From Bifidobacterium bohemicum DSM 22767 (GTDB lineage Bacteria > Actinomycetota > Actinomycetes > Actinomycetales > Bifidobacteriaceae): a stretch of 64,000 bases of DNA. Made by a program: the position numbers and the translations under genes. This document shows, in pieces, positions 45,212 to 54,212 of this stretch. Within the stretch, counting starts at the first letter, position 1; every line of letters begins with the position of its first letter. The stretch is taken from assembly GCF_000741525.1 (NCBI RefSeq), contig NZ_JGYP01000005.1, positions 1 to 64,000 on the forward strand, written 5' to 3'. The notes below the pieces were generated by a model. That model was not told where the DNA came from, did not search any database, and was given only the letters and a program-made list of their open reading frames with translations.

Positions 45212-45973
45212 TTACCGCATGCCGCGCTGGCGATATTCCAAGGAGGCGACCGGGCCGTCGATGGTAAAATCGCCGTCCTGATAAATCAGTCTCGTGACCG
45301 CCGCGTTGTCCATGTCGAGCCGCCCGATCTGCGCGTCCACGGTGGCAAGGAACTGCTGGATGCTCCAACCTGAGCTGACCACGAGCACGTTGCCGCCGCC
45401 GGCCTCGCTGGTTGTGCGTCCGATGGCGGAAAGCGCACGCCTCATCCGCTCCTGCACGCGTGCCGAGGTCTCCGCGCGGAACGAGTCAGGCAGACTGGGG
45501 TTGCCGGCCGCAGTGAAGTCAAGGTCGTGCATGCCGTCGATCATCACGGTACCGGCGCGTCCGCCCAGTTTTTCGTAGGCCTCTTCAGCCCCGTCGTAGC
45601 CCAGGAACCGTGCGGTGGCGTTGAACGTCTCGACACTGTCGCGACCTTCGAAACTGCCGAAATTCACTTCGCGCAGATCCGGGTCGACCCTCAGGACGAC
45701 ACCGCCATTGCCGGAGCTCTCAAGCGCGCCCTTGGCGGTTTCGTAGTGACGCGACAGGTTGCCGCAATAAGCGGCCACGAAAGTGATGCCCCTCAAACCG
45801 CGTCCCAGGCTGCGGATGATCTCTCGGCCCTCGTCGGTCACCGGAAAATCGGACCAGCCCTGCATCACCCCCATCACGTTGGAGGTGGTCTGGGTATGCC
45901 TAGTCAGGTAGATGGTGTCGTCAGTTCGCCGTTCGCGTTCATTATCGCGCCTTTCTGGAGTCTCATATCGCAA
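45212..45973 (-). CDS. Histidine phosphatase family protein (phosphoglycerate-mutase-like)
   Basis: Cytosolic phosphohydrolase of the histidine phosphatase superfamily. Visible: IYLTRHTQTTSN (RHG-type motif with the phosphorylated His, as RHT), GWSDFPVTDEGRE, DPDLREVNFGSFEG, and the second catalytic region VLVVSSGWSIQQF, in which the usual SHG/GH is changed to SSGWS. That change may impair catalysis. The start is not clear: the only well-spaced ribosome binding site (AGAAAGG, 45950-45956) leads to an ATG at 45942 in another frame, so a TTG at 45973 is given provisionally. See the finding on a possible one-base indel. Substrate unknown. Confidence 0.75.
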   Translation of the reverse strand: MRYETPERRDNERERRTDDTIYLTRHTQTTSNVMGVMQGWSDFPVTDEGREIIRSLGRGLRGITFVAAYCGNLSRHYETAKGALESSGNGGVVLRVDPDLREVNFGSFEGRDSVETFNATARFLGYDGAEEAYEKLGGRAGTVMIDGMHDLDFTAAGNPSLPDSFRAETSARVQERMRRALSAIGRTTSEAGGGNVLVVSSGWSIQQFLATVDAQIGRLDMDNAAVTRLIYQDGDFTIDGPVASLEYRQRGMR

Positions 45974-46384
45974 AATCCAGTCTATCCCACGACGACAATG
46001 AGCGCGAAAAATCTGATCCACCGGCCATTCTTCATCGAAGATCCCGTCTCCGACTGCCAATGGAGCACAATCGCAAGAACAAACAGGGTGCCGACGGCAC
46101 CATGCCGAATCCCAAAATGACCCACATTCTTGACGTCAGAAGCTCTCGCTTACTCCGTGCCGGGTAGCGACGAAACGACACGCCAGAGCGCGCCCGCAAG
46201 CCAGTCCGAATACGGGAAGACGATGATAGGAGGACAAGAAGAAAAGGCGGCTTTTGTGCAGATTCGCCGTACGAGAGACTGATATACGTTTCAAACGCTC
46301 GGACGGCTGGTACAGTGACCTTTAGCACAGCGCATTTGCATTACATTCATAAAGCGCAACGACAGAATAGGACACTCGAGCATC
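45974..46384. other. Divergent spacer, histidine phosphatase / DedA
   Basis: About 410 bp with no gene seen. It should hold promoters for both divergent genes. No clear palindrome or terminator was recognised. Confidence 0.4.
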
Positions 46385-47047
46385 ATGGGATTCATCAGGT
46401 TCATCATCGAGCTGTTGAAAGATCCGCGCACCATCATCGCCGGGTGGATCGCGATGGGCGTGGCGCCGACGCTGGCGTTCATCTTCCTGATCGTCTTCGT
46501 TGAAACCGGCGTCGTGTTCTTCCCGTTCCTGCCCGGCGACTCGCTGTTGTTCGCGGCCGGCTTCTTCGCCGCGCCCGATGCCATAACCGGCAGATCCGCC
46601 CTGCCGCTGTTCGCACTGCTGCCCGTGGTGTGGCTCGCGCCGATCATCGGAGACCAGTGCAATTACTTCATCGGACACTTCTTCGGCCGCCGCATCATCG
46701 AATCCGGCAAGGTCAAGGCCATGACGCCCGAGCGCCTGGCGAAAACCGAAGGCATGATCGAAAAGTGGGGACCGCTGGCCGTCTTCCTTGGCCGCTTTTT
46801 CCCGTTCATCCGCACGTTCATGCCGTTCATCTCCGGGCTTTCCGGCATGCGCTGGCGCCGCTTCACGCCGTTCTCGATGCTCGGCGGGCTGATATGGTCG
46901 ACGCTGTTCACCCTGTTGGGATATTTCTTTGGTGGCATCCCTGTGGTGCAGCAGAACTTCGAACTGGTCATCGTGGCGATTCTGGCGATCTCTTTGTTGC
47001 CGACCATCATCGGCCTGCTCAAGGCGAAGTTGCCCAAAAAGGAATAA
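46385..47047 (+). CDS. DedA-family (VTT domain) membrane protein
   Basis: Integral membrane protein of 220 residues, DedA/Tvp38 family; relatives act in lipid-carrier (undecaprenyl phosphate) or phospholipid flipping and envelope homeostasis. The hallmark FVETGVVFFPFLPGDSLLFAAGF is at residues 39-60. GDQCNYFIGHFFGRRI, KWGPLAVFLGRFFPFIRTFMPFISGLSGM (with the conserved GRFxPxxRT) and a final helix pair complete the domain. The positive tail is KAKLPKKE. An AGGAC lies 12 bp before the ATG. It appears monocistronic. Confidence 0.93.
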   Translation: MGFIRFIIELLKDPRTIIAGWIAMGVAPTLAFIFLIVFVETGVVFFPFLPGDSLLFAAGFFAAPDAITGRSALPLFALLPVVWLAPIIGDQCNYFIGHFFGRRIIESGKVKAMTPERLAKTEGMIEKWGPLAVFLGRFFPFIRTFMPFISGLSGMRWRRFTPFSMLGGLIWSTLFTLLGYFFGGIPVVQQNFELVIVAILAISLLPTIIGLLKAKLPKKE

Positions 47048-47774
47048 CGGGAATGATGCGGAGGGGCAACGCCAGTCGCAATCGCCGTTCACAACGGTTC
47101 TGACAGGTCGCAACCAGCACCAAACCGCCCCCCCCCGACCGTCACACTTCGCGAAGCCCGCACCGCGAAATCAGCTGCCACGGGTCGCCGCACGAAATCG
47201 TCGGCGCAAACCCGTGGCTTTCCCGGTAATCGAGAACTGGCAACACTCGATTTTCAGAACCCTCATCAGAAGCATCGCGGGATCAGGAAGACCAGAATCA
47301 TATTGCTTAAAAGCAACGTGAGGTCACGACAATCAGAATAGCACTAAAAAATCGTTTTTAGACTGTAATGCCATTCCATTTGTGTGTAACGTTAGTCCGA
47401 CATCGGCCAAAAGCCTTATTCCACACGCCCTCATCTGCACAATCCCCAAATACCCACCAGTGCCGCATGACCCACCCTATCGCGATCGCCTTCCGTGAAA
47501 TCAGGTATTGTGAATCTTCGACCCAATATGCAATCAGCGCACAATCCCTGACTTTTCGCGCAACTCGCCTGTCATTGATACCTTTGCAGACAACACCTGA
47601 AGTCAATGGTGCAAGCATGAGAACACCATCCCGAAATTCCCGCCGTCCATAATCCACAACAACATGCCGACACTATTTCCGGAATATTTGAGCGTGTCGT
47701 GACAGCTTGTTTCGATTTTGCGTATATCGTTATATGTACATTATCTTTATACACGAATGCATGGAGGCGGCGGT
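47048..47774. other. Spacer before lut operon with probable promoter
   Basis: No gene seen in 727 bp. The end is A+T-rich and contains a plausible promoter, TTGTTT (47707-47712) with TTATAT (47730-47735) at 17-bp spacing. A TGTACA core (47735-47740) overlapping the -10 end might be a regulator site. GGAGGCGGCGGT precedes the lutA start. Confidence 0.45.
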
Positions 47775-48596
47775 ATGAAGGCGACAATATTCTCCACCTG
47801 TCTGGTCGATTTAGTGTTTCCCAATGTCGGCAAGGCGATGGTTGAAGTGCTGGAAAGATTCGGTTGTGAAACGTATATGCCGAAGCAGCAGATCTGCTGC
47901 GGGCAGATCACGTATAACAGCGGTTACGTAAAGGAGTCCATGCAGACCATGCGCAACGAGGTCGATGCGCTGCTGAGCGAGGACACGGACTACATCGTGG
48001 GGCCGGCCGGCTCCTGCGTGAACATGCTCAAGGAATTGCAGTTCCATTTGGCCGATGACCCGGAATACCAAGCGAAGGCGCATGAGTTGGCGGGTAAGGT
48101 CTATGAGTTCTCCCAGTTCATGTACCGGGTGCTGGGCGTGCTCGACGCGGGCGCCGAACTCGAGGCGAACGCCACCTATCACCGTTCATGCCACATGACC
48201 CGGCTCCTTGGCGAGCGCGAAAGCCCGTTCATCCTCATGGAGCACGTCAAGGGGCTGAACGTGGCTCCGCTGCCGCATATCGAGAACTGCTGCGGGTTCG
48301 GCGGCATGTTTTCCATGAAAGTCCCCGAGGTCTCACGCCAGATGGTGGATGAAAAAGTCAAGGACATCGAAAGCACCGGTGCCGACGTGCTCATCTCCTG
48401 CGACCCCGGCTGCCTGATGAACATCGGCGGGCGTTTCAACCGCGACGGCAAACCCATCAGGATCATGCACCTGGCGGAGGTGCTCAACAGCAACGTCGAC
48501 ATGAGCCGCGTGCGGTACGTCAACGCGGAGGAACGGGCCGAAATCGACCGCGAATACCTCACGCGATCCAACAAGCAGGAGGAGGCGCTGGTATGA
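47775..48596 (+). CDS. lutA: Lactate utilization (Fe-S)-binding subunit LutA
   Basis: Subunit of the LutABC L-lactate oxidation complex, with two CCG-type cysteine motifs that bind Fe-S clusters: QQICCGQITYNSG near residue 41 and IENCCGFGGMFSMK near 171, plus ISCDPGCLMNIGG. The length, 273 residues (about 250 expected), is near usual. Start at 47775 chosen for GGAGG at the right distance and family start MKATIFSTCLVDLVFP. It overlaps lutB by 4 bases (ATGA), so the three genes form one operon. In bifidobacteria the presence of lactate oxidation is notable because these bacteria excrete lactate. Confidence 0.92.
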   Translation: MKATIFSTCLVDLVFPNVGKAMVEVLERFGCETYMPKQQICCGQITYNSGYVKESMQTMRNEVDALLSEDTDYIVGPAGSCVNMLKELQFHLADDPEYQAKAHELAGKVYEFSQFMYRVLGVLDAGAELEANATYHRSCHMTRLLGERESPFILMEHVKGLNVAPLPHIENCCGFGGMFSMKVPEVSRQMVDEKVKDIESTGADVLISCDPGCLMNIGGRFNRDGKPIRIMHLAEVLNSNVDMSRVRYVNAEERAEIDREYLTRSNKQEEALV

Positions 48597-50500
48597 GCAG
48601 GACACAGTTCACCGACGACACCATGTTTAAGCGCACCGGACTCAAAACCGGCACCATGCTCCGTAGCAACGAGGGCACCTTCAACCAGCGCGTGGCGCAG
48701 TCCGAAAAGGACACCTTCGGCCAGCGGGCCGTGGCCAAGGCGCAGGACGCGCAGTGGGTCTCCCGCGAGAAGGCCCGCGCCGAGCTGGGCAATTGGGAGG
48801 GGTGGCGCGACCTCGCCGAGCAGATTCGCCAGCACACCATCCGCTATCTGCCGGATTATCTGGAGGAGTTCAGCGACAATGTCGAAAAGCGCGGAGGACA
48901 CGTCTTCTTCGCCCAAACGGACATCGAGGCACGGGACTTCATCATCGATCTTGCCAAGCGCAAGCAGGTCAAGCATGTGGTCAAGAGCAAGTCGATGGTC
49001 ACCTCGGAAATCGGGCTGGACCCGGCGCTGCTGAAGGTGCCTGGGCTGCAAGTGACCGAAACCGATCTTGCCGAGTTCATCCTTGAGGAGGACAACTGGG
49101 ACGAACCGACCCACCTCGTGTTCCCCGCGATCAATAAGGACCGCGACCGCGTGCAGAAGGTCTTCCACGAGAAGCTCGGCTACGAGGGCGACAACGACCC
49201 GCAGCATGAGGCGCGGTTCAGCCGCAAGGTGCTGCGCGAGCGCTTCCTCGAAGCGGACATGAGCATCACGGGATGCAATTTCGCGGTTGCGGACACCGGC
49301 ATGGTCAACGTCGTGACCAACGAAGGCAATGCCGACCTCTCCATGGCCATACCGCCGACCCAGGTCGTGGTGATGGGCATGGAGCGCATCGTGCCCAGCC
49401 TCAAAGAGGCCGAGACTATGGATAACATGCTCGTGCGCAGCGCCGTGGGCAGCAAGCTCACCTCATACTGCACCTTCACCTCCCCGCAGGTTTCCGGCGA
49501 AAGCGACGGTCCCGAGGACTTCTACGTGGTCATCGTCGACAACGGGCGCAGCAACGCGCTGGGCACCGACTTCGAGCCGATCCTGCAGTGCATTCGTTGC
49601 GCGTCGTGCCTTAACGTCTGCCCGATTTACCGCCATATCGGCGGCAAGGGTTACGGCTCGATCTACCCGGGGCCCGTGGGCGCCGTGCTGTCTCCGATAC
49701 TCCAAGGCGACTACGAGGACTTCCACGACCTGCCGTACGCATGCAGCCTGTGTTCGGCCTGCTCCGCCACATGCCCAGTGAAGATTCCACTGCACGAGCT
49801 GCTGTTGAAACACCGCAAGATCGAGATGAACGACGACCACCTGGCCGACGCGATCGCCTCGCTGACCATGAAGGTCGTGGGCATCGGCATGGGGCATTCC
49901 TCGCTCTTCCGCACGGCGCTCGAATTCGACCATGTGGCCACCAACCCGATCGCCAAGCGCGGGCACAAGGTGACCGACGGGGTGGAAGGCGCCAAGCGCG
50001 TGCCCGACAGCGCGCAGAACCTCAACACCACCGGCAAGCACGAGGAATGGATGCCTCTGGTGTTCGGCGGGTGGACCAAGGTGCGCGATCTGCCGCAACC
50101 GCCGAAGCATTCCGAGAACTTCCGCAGCTGGTATTCCGAGCGCAAGAAGGCCCAGGGCTCACCCGAGGAATTCGCCACGCGGCAGGCGGCCATACTGGCC
50201 AAGAACCCGAATGCCCGCGGGGCTGCGCCATCGGGATCCAAGAACGTCGGCAAAACGGGAACCACCAAAGCCAATGGTTTCGGCACCTACGATAATTCCG
50301 TTTCCGCACGCCGCGCAGGTAACGAAAAAACCGAACCGTTGGGCGCCGACACCTTGCCCACCGCTTTGGGCAGCATTGAAGGCGAGACCTACGGCAAGCG
50401 GGTATATGACATGGTACGCGAGGAGATACAAGCCGGGCGCGCCGATTCCTCGACCTCTTCTACGAACGCAGCCAACGGCGGAAAGGGGCTGAACCAATGA
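48593..50500 (+). CDS. lutB: Lactate utilization iron-sulfur protein LutB, extended
   Basis: Ferredoxin-type subunit of LutABC. It contains an LUD-type domain in residues ~60-310 (HVVKSKSMVTSEIGLDPALL, GNADLSMAIPPTQVVVMGMERIVP), then two 4Fe-4S sites CIRCASCLNVCP (from about 333) and CSLCSACSATCP (from about 383), then PLHELLLKHRK. The protein has 635 residues against roughly 470 in common LutB. The extra ~150 C-terminal residues are rich in Asn, Ser, Thr and Gly and look disordered. It starts inside the lutA stop and overlaps lutC by 4 bases. Confidence 0.93.
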   Translation: MSRTQFTDDTMFKRTGLKTGTMLRSNEGTFNQRVAQSEKDTFGQRAVAKAQDAQWVSREKARAELGNWEGWRDLAEQIRQHTIRYLPDYLEEFSDNVEKRGGHVFFAQTDIEARDFIIDLAKRKQVKHVVKSKSMVTSEIGLDPALLKVPGLQVTETDLAEFILEEDNWDEPTHLVFPAINKDRDRVQKVFHEKLGYEGDNDPQHEARFSRKVLRERFLEADMSITGCNFAVADTGMVNVVTNEGNADLSMAIPPTQVVVMGMERIVPSLKEAETMDNMLVRSAVGSKLTSYCTFTSPQVSGESDGPEDFYVVIVDNGRSNALGTDFEPILQCIRCASCLNVCPIYRHIGGKGYGSIYPGPVGAVLSPILQGDYEDFHDLPYACSLCSACSATCPVKIPLHELLLKHRKIEMNDDHLADAIASLTMKVVGIGMGHSSLFRTALEFDHVATNPIAKRGHKVTDGVEGAKRVPDSAQNLNTTGKHEEWMPLVFGGWTKVRDLPQPPKHSENFRSWYSERKKAQGSPEEFATRQAAILAKNPNARGAAPSGSKNVGKTGTTKANGFGTYDNSVSARRAGNEKTEPLGADTLPTALGSIEGETYGKRVYDMVREEIQAGRADSSTSSTNAANGGKGLNQ

Positions 50501-51198
50501 CCGATCGCGAAGTATTCCTTGATTATTTGGCCGAGAAAAGCGGACGGCCACGGCATCAGCTCAAAGACCACCCGCTGGTGCCGGTCAACGATCTGCCGGA
50601 ATCCACGATGTCCGGGCTGTCTCAGGACGAACTGCTTGAAGTCGCCCGCCGGAACGCCCCCGCCGTGCATGTGAACTTCCAGACCTGCACCGCCTCCGAA
50701 TTGCCGGGCGCCTTGGATTCCTTCGTCTCGGCGAAAGCACAGGGGCATCTGCTGCTGCCCACCGATGACGAGAACTTCGCGGAGTTCGGTCTGGAAAGCT
50801 GGCGTGAAGGGCTCGACCCCAAACCCACCTATTGGGTGCCTGCAGCAAGCCGCGAAACGAACATCACCACGGCTTCGCAAGCGCAGGCCGCCATCGGTTT
50901 CGCCGATTTCCTGTGCGCCGAAAGCTGCACGATAACCGCTCCGACCACCCCCGGCCAAGGGCGCGCGTTCCATTTCCTGCCGGTGAATTATCTGTCGATC
51001 ATTCGCAAGTCGAAGATCGTGCCACGCACGCGCCAGGCGATGGACTATTACGATCCGGCGATCAAATCCGGCAAGCTGACGACATCCAACCTCAATTTCA
51101 TCACCGGAACATCAAGTACCGGGGACATTGAGATGGTGCTGGTGGTCGGCGTGCACGGGCCGCTCGAGATGACGTATCTGGTGGTGACGGACCGCTGA
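50497..51198 (+). CDS. lutC: Lactate utilization protein LutC
   Basis: LUD-domain subunit of LutABC, 233 residues. PVPVNDLPESTMSGLS-like start, then a core with ITTASQAQAAIGFADFLCAESCTIT and the ending FITGTSSTGDIEMVLVVGVHGPLEMTYLVV, which is the LutC signature (SxTGDIE...GVHGP). Translation is coupled to lutB by an ATGA overlap. It converges on araD, with 147 bp between stops. Confidence 0.93.
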   Translation: MTDREVFLDYLAEKSGRPRHQLKDHPLVPVNDLPESTMSGLSQDELLEVARRNAPAVHVNFQTCTASELPGALDSFVSAKAQGHLLLPTDDENFAEFGLESWREGLDPKPTYWVPAASRETNITTASQAQAAIGFADFLCAESCTITAPTTPGQGRAFHFLPVNYLSIIRKSKIVPRTRQAMDYYDPAIKSGKLTTSNLNFITGTSSTGDIEMVLVVGVHGPLEMTYLVVTDR

Positions 51199-51345
51199 GG
51201 CCGGCACCGAACATGCAGCCATAGAACAGGAGGTGCCGCGATCCCCAAAGATCCGGCGCTTCCCTTTTGCTCACCTTTTGCCCTCACAGCCGTATCGACC
51301 GGCGACCGGCACCGGTTCGTTGCATCTGTCCCACAACGCTCCGAG

Positions 51346-52041
51346 TCAGTGCTGGCCGTACACGTTCTGATAGCGGTCGTTGAGCTTGGCGATGTCCTCA
51401 TCCGAAATCGGGATGATATCGCCTATCTGACGCGCGGCCCACATGGTGTGAGCCACCTCCTCGGTCATCGCGGCCGCCTTCACCGCACCCTCGGCGTCCT
51501 TGCCGATGGTGAAAGGCCCATGGTTCTGCATCAGTACGGCGGGCGAATGAGGATACTTCCTGAGCGTTTCGACCACGCCCTCGCCGATGGCCTCCGAACC
51601 GATGAGCCTGAACGGGCCGGCCGGCACGGGGCCGCCGAACTCGTCACCCATCATGGTCAGCCCGCAGGGGATGTTCTGCCCCGTCGCGGCCCAAGCCGTG
51701 GCGTAGGTGGAGTGGGTGTGCACCACACCGTAGACATCGGGCATATTACGATAGATATAGGCGTGGGACTTGGTGTCGGAACTCGGCTCAGCCAGCCCGT
51801 CCACCTTCTCGCCGTTGAGGTCGCACACCACCATCGATTCCGGGGTGAGGCTTTCGTACCGCATGCCGCTCGGCTTGATCACCATGAGATCGGCCGTATG
51901 CAGCCGCTGGGAGACGTTGCCGGCCGTCCATACCACAAGGTTCCACTTCAGCAACTGCTCATGCAGCGAGGAAACGACCTCACGCACCTGCTTGACCTCA
52001 GCACGAACCTCAGGACCATAATCGTTCAACGACACCATCAT
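51346..52041 (-). CDS. araD: L-ribulose-5-phosphate 4-epimerase
   Basis: Converts L-ribulose 5-phosphate to D-xylulose 5-phosphate, the last step from arabinose to the bifid shunt. Class II aldolase/epimerase fold, 231 residues, cytoplasm, zinc dependent. Motifs: LVVWTAGNVSQR, IKPSGMRYESLTPESMVV, PSSDTKSHAYIYRNMPDVYGVVHTHSTYATAWA (zinc His-x-His) and LMQNHGPFTIGKDAEGAVKAA. AAGGAGTGG precedes the ATG. araA and araB are not in this window. Two candidate regulator sites are upstream: a TACAACGTATAA half-palindrome (52053-52064) and a separate palindrome at 52133-52148. Confidence 0.95.
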   Translation of the reverse strand: MMVSLNDYGPEVRAEVKQVREVVSSLHEQLLKWNLVVWTAGNVSQRLHTADLMVIKPSGMRYESLTPESMVVCDLNGEKVDGLAEPSSDTKSHAYIYRNMPDVYGVVHTHSTYATAWAATGQNIPCGLTMMGDEFGGPVPAGPFRLIGSEAIGEGVVETLRKYPHSPAVLMQNHGPFTIGKDAEGAVKAAAMTEEVAHTMWAARQIGDIIPISDEDIAKLNDRYQNVYGQH

Positions 52042-52132
52042 CCACTCCTTTGTACAACGTATAACACATAACGAAATTATTTCGCCGGAAAACGCATCCC
52101 GGTCTCAATGCGTATTGTAGCCTATAGTAGGT

Positions 52133-52148
52133 ATGTTACCGCTAACAT
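52133..52148. promoter_or_regulatory. LacI-type operator upstream of araD
   Basis: ATGTTACCGCTAACAT has 6-bp perfect arms around CCGC. It lies 92 bp upstream of araD and differs from the local TACAACGTTGTA motif. The form suits a LacI-family regulator, perhaps the global arabinose regulator of bifidobacteria (name not confirmed from sequence). Confidence 0.6.
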
Positions 52149-52583
52149 GATAGCCGCATGGTCTTGAGGCGGGTATACCGTTTCGACGCTCGATACGCTC
52201 AGGACATGCACGACGTTCTGCCCCCTCGATTCACTCGGCGCAGGCGGACCTTTTGCCGTCGACACACAGGCCCTTCGAATCGCTCGATGCGTCCGACGCC
52301 CCTCCCAATCGCCAACCCATCCGGAACTTTCGCCCTCACTCAACGTCTCCAACTTCCACCCAGCCAGTCGCGAACCGCTCGATACACCGACTCCGCGTGG
52401 CAACTCTCTGCGGACTGAACGTGCCCCCTGACGTCACCTCCCAAACCACTCGATGCGTCCGTTTAATATCGCACCTCCCCCGATTGATCCGACACGTAAG
52501 CCCGCATGGTGCTTCACAACCACGACCAGGCAATCACAATCGACTCCATCGCCGCACATCTTGACCTGTTTAACTCGCCGACA
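52149..52583. other. Spacer between araD and tRNA-Ala
   Basis: No gene seen. Short frames on both strands lack features. The stretch ends at the tRNA promoter. Confidence 0.4.
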
Positions 52584-52612
52584 TTGCGCTTGGGGATAGG
52601 TCGTACTAGAAT
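52584..52612 (+). promoter_or_regulatory. Promoter of tRNA-Ala
   Basis: TTGCGC (52584-52589) and TAGAAT (52607-52612) are 17 bp apart; transcription would begin some 30 bp before the tRNA 5' end. Confidence 0.6.
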
Positions 52613-52649
52613 ACGTAACGTTGCTTCTTTGGAAGCGGCACATGTTTTT

Positions 52650-52722
52650 GGGGCTGTAGCTCAGTTGGTAGAGCGCTTCGTTCGCATCGAAGAGGTCGTG
52701 GTTTCGATTACCATCAGCTCCA
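52650..52722 (+). tRNA. tRNA-Ala (anticodon CGC)
   Basis: All four stems can be drawn over 73 bases. The acceptor arms GGGGCTG and CAGCTCC pair fully with the G3-U70 wobble, the alanine identity element; discriminator base A. The D arm is GCTC/GAGC, the anticodon stem is CTTCG/CGAAG with loop TTCGCAT (anticodon CGC, reads GCG), and the T arm is GTGGT/ACCAT with loop TTCGATT. CCA is not encoded. A rho-independent terminator follows six bases later. The integrase next to it suggests that its 3' end is the attachment site of the neighbouring element. Confidence 0.93.
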
Positions 52723-52727
52723 CAAGC

Positions 52728-52760
52728 AAGGTTTCCGACGTTTCGCCGGAAACCTTTTTT
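52728..52760 (+). terminator. Rho-independent terminator of tRNA-Ala
   Basis: AAGGTTTCCG (52728-52737) pairs with CGGAAACCTT (52747-52756), followed by more T residues (TTTTTT in total). Confidence 0.85.
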
Positions 52761-52931
52761 CATGCCGCTTTCTTTGAAATACCAGCGAAAATGACCCATA
52801 ACAGTAATTCCATATTTGTCTATGATTGTCAGCCACTGTCAACCTTTTAAGTACACAGGCAGGTACACACGTCTTGTCCACTATTTGTTCTTTTGTCTAA
52901 CAACATGCAATCTGCGAGGCAAAATCATTAT

Positions 52932-54212
52932 ATGACAAAGCGTAAAGGTGCATGGGGCAGCGTTATAGAAGACAAGAAACGCAAGCGCTTCAGAGCTAGA
53001 TACCAGAATCCACATATTCCTGGCAAAGTTGTCCAACGGACTTTCTCCGATCGAACCAATGCGTACGCTTGGCTTGCTCAGGAAAAACAGCTTGTCGATG
53101 ACGATAAAGCGGGACGAAAAACATGGACACATCCGACTGAGCGTGAGGAAAAGAAACGAGAGAATCTTGAAAAAGAGACTCTGACTTTAGAAAGGTACGC
53201 GTCTCAAAAATATTCGAATTTCAGACAGCAGGACGGCAGTGAACCCTCACCCGGTTACCGCCGCAAAATCAACGAATATCTCCGACATCTCAGTATGGCA
53301 TCTTTCTGGGAAAAGCCACTTACCGACATCACCCCCGAAGAGGTAACGGAGTGGAAGAACAATTGTAACCTTCAACCGACACCTCGTTTGAGAACATGGC
53401 AGGAGCTAAAGAAAATTATGAACTGGGCTGTTGAGGAGGGCCACATATCAAAGTCTCCAGTAACTGGCAAAAGCCCGAAAATACCGCCGAGCAAGCAAGC
53501 TATGATTCCTACGGCCACCAGCGCTGAGCTGAGGATCATTTATGAAAATATGCCCGAATACAGCCGCATCAGCGTGTACATCGCCGCGATATTCGATTTG
53601 CGAATTAGCGAAGTACTAGCGTTGCAAGTCAAAGATGTTGACCTCAAAAAGCTCATCCTCCATGTCCGCCATGGTCTCAGAAGAGGCAAAGACGATAAGG
53701 GAACTCTGCATGTAGATGCGACCAAGACTACATCTAGCATTGCGGATCAACCAATTCCACAAGAAATGGTGAGCATGCTGCGCGTACAAATCAACGGCAG
53801 AGCGGCTGATAAACAGCTCATCGAATCTCCCAAAACCGGAGATGTCCTTTCGCAGACCACCTTGCGCAACCAGTTCGACAAAGCGAAAGTAATAGCCGGG
53901 AGGCCAGATCTGCATTTTCATACGCTTCGTGCCACGGCTATCGATACAGCAGCTCGAAGTGGAGCCAGTTTTAAAGAAGTGCAAAAATACGGCAGGCATA
54001 GCGATCTAAAAACCAGTGTCGATCGGTATCAAAGAGCGACCCAGCAGGGACAACGAGAAATTGCCAACAATGTTGCGGCTTCGATTCTGCCTCATCAGCG
54101 CACGCGGGAAGATATCGAAAAAGAGTTGGATGAAACACGTAAGCATCTCATCCAACTCGAAGCGGAACTACAAAAATTCAACGGAACAACTTCGCCAAAG
54201 AGTCACGGTTAA
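52932..54212 (+). CDS. int: Tyrosine-type site-specific integrase
   Basis: Catalyses integration and excision of the element beside tRNA-Ala. About 426 residues: an N-terminal arm-binding domain (GAWGSVIEDKKRKRFRARYQNP), a core-binding domain (SMASFWEKPLTDITPEEVTEWKNNC), and a catalytic domain with the first Arg in FDLRISEVLAL, HFHTLRATAID (H-x-x-R), GRHSDLKTSVDRYQ (His and the nucleophile Tyr). The base composition is more A+T-rich than the host genes. Start at the ATG of MTKRKGAWG; an ATG at 52905 and a TTG at 52893 are alternatives. The stop overlaps the convergent small excisionase-like gene by 35 bp. Confidence 0.93.
   Translation: MTKRKGAWGSVIEDKKRKRFRARYQNPHIPGKVVQRTFSDRTNAYAWLAQEKQLVDDDKAGRKTWTHPTEREEKKRENLEKETLTLERYASQKYSNFRQQDGSEPSPGYRRKINEYLRHLSMASFWEKPLTDITPEEVTEWKNNCNLQPTPRLRTWQELKKIMNWAVEEGHISKSPVTGKSPKIPPSKQAMIPTATSAELRIIYENMPEYSRISVYIAAIFDLRISEVLALQVKDVDLKKLILHVRHGLRRGKDDKGTLHVDATKTTSSIADQPIPQEMVSMLRVQINGRAADKQLIESPKTGDVLSQTTLRNQFDKAKVIAGRPDLHFHTLRATAIDTAARSGASFKEVQKYGRHSDLKTSVDRYQRATQQGQREIANNVAASILPHQRTREDIEKELDETRKHLIQLEAELQKFNGTTSPKSHG

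Noticed and set aside
52053-52064. TACAACGTATAA before araD as a full member of the TACAACGTTGTA operator set
   Set aside because: Only one half matches; kept as a weak half-site, not listed as an operator feature.
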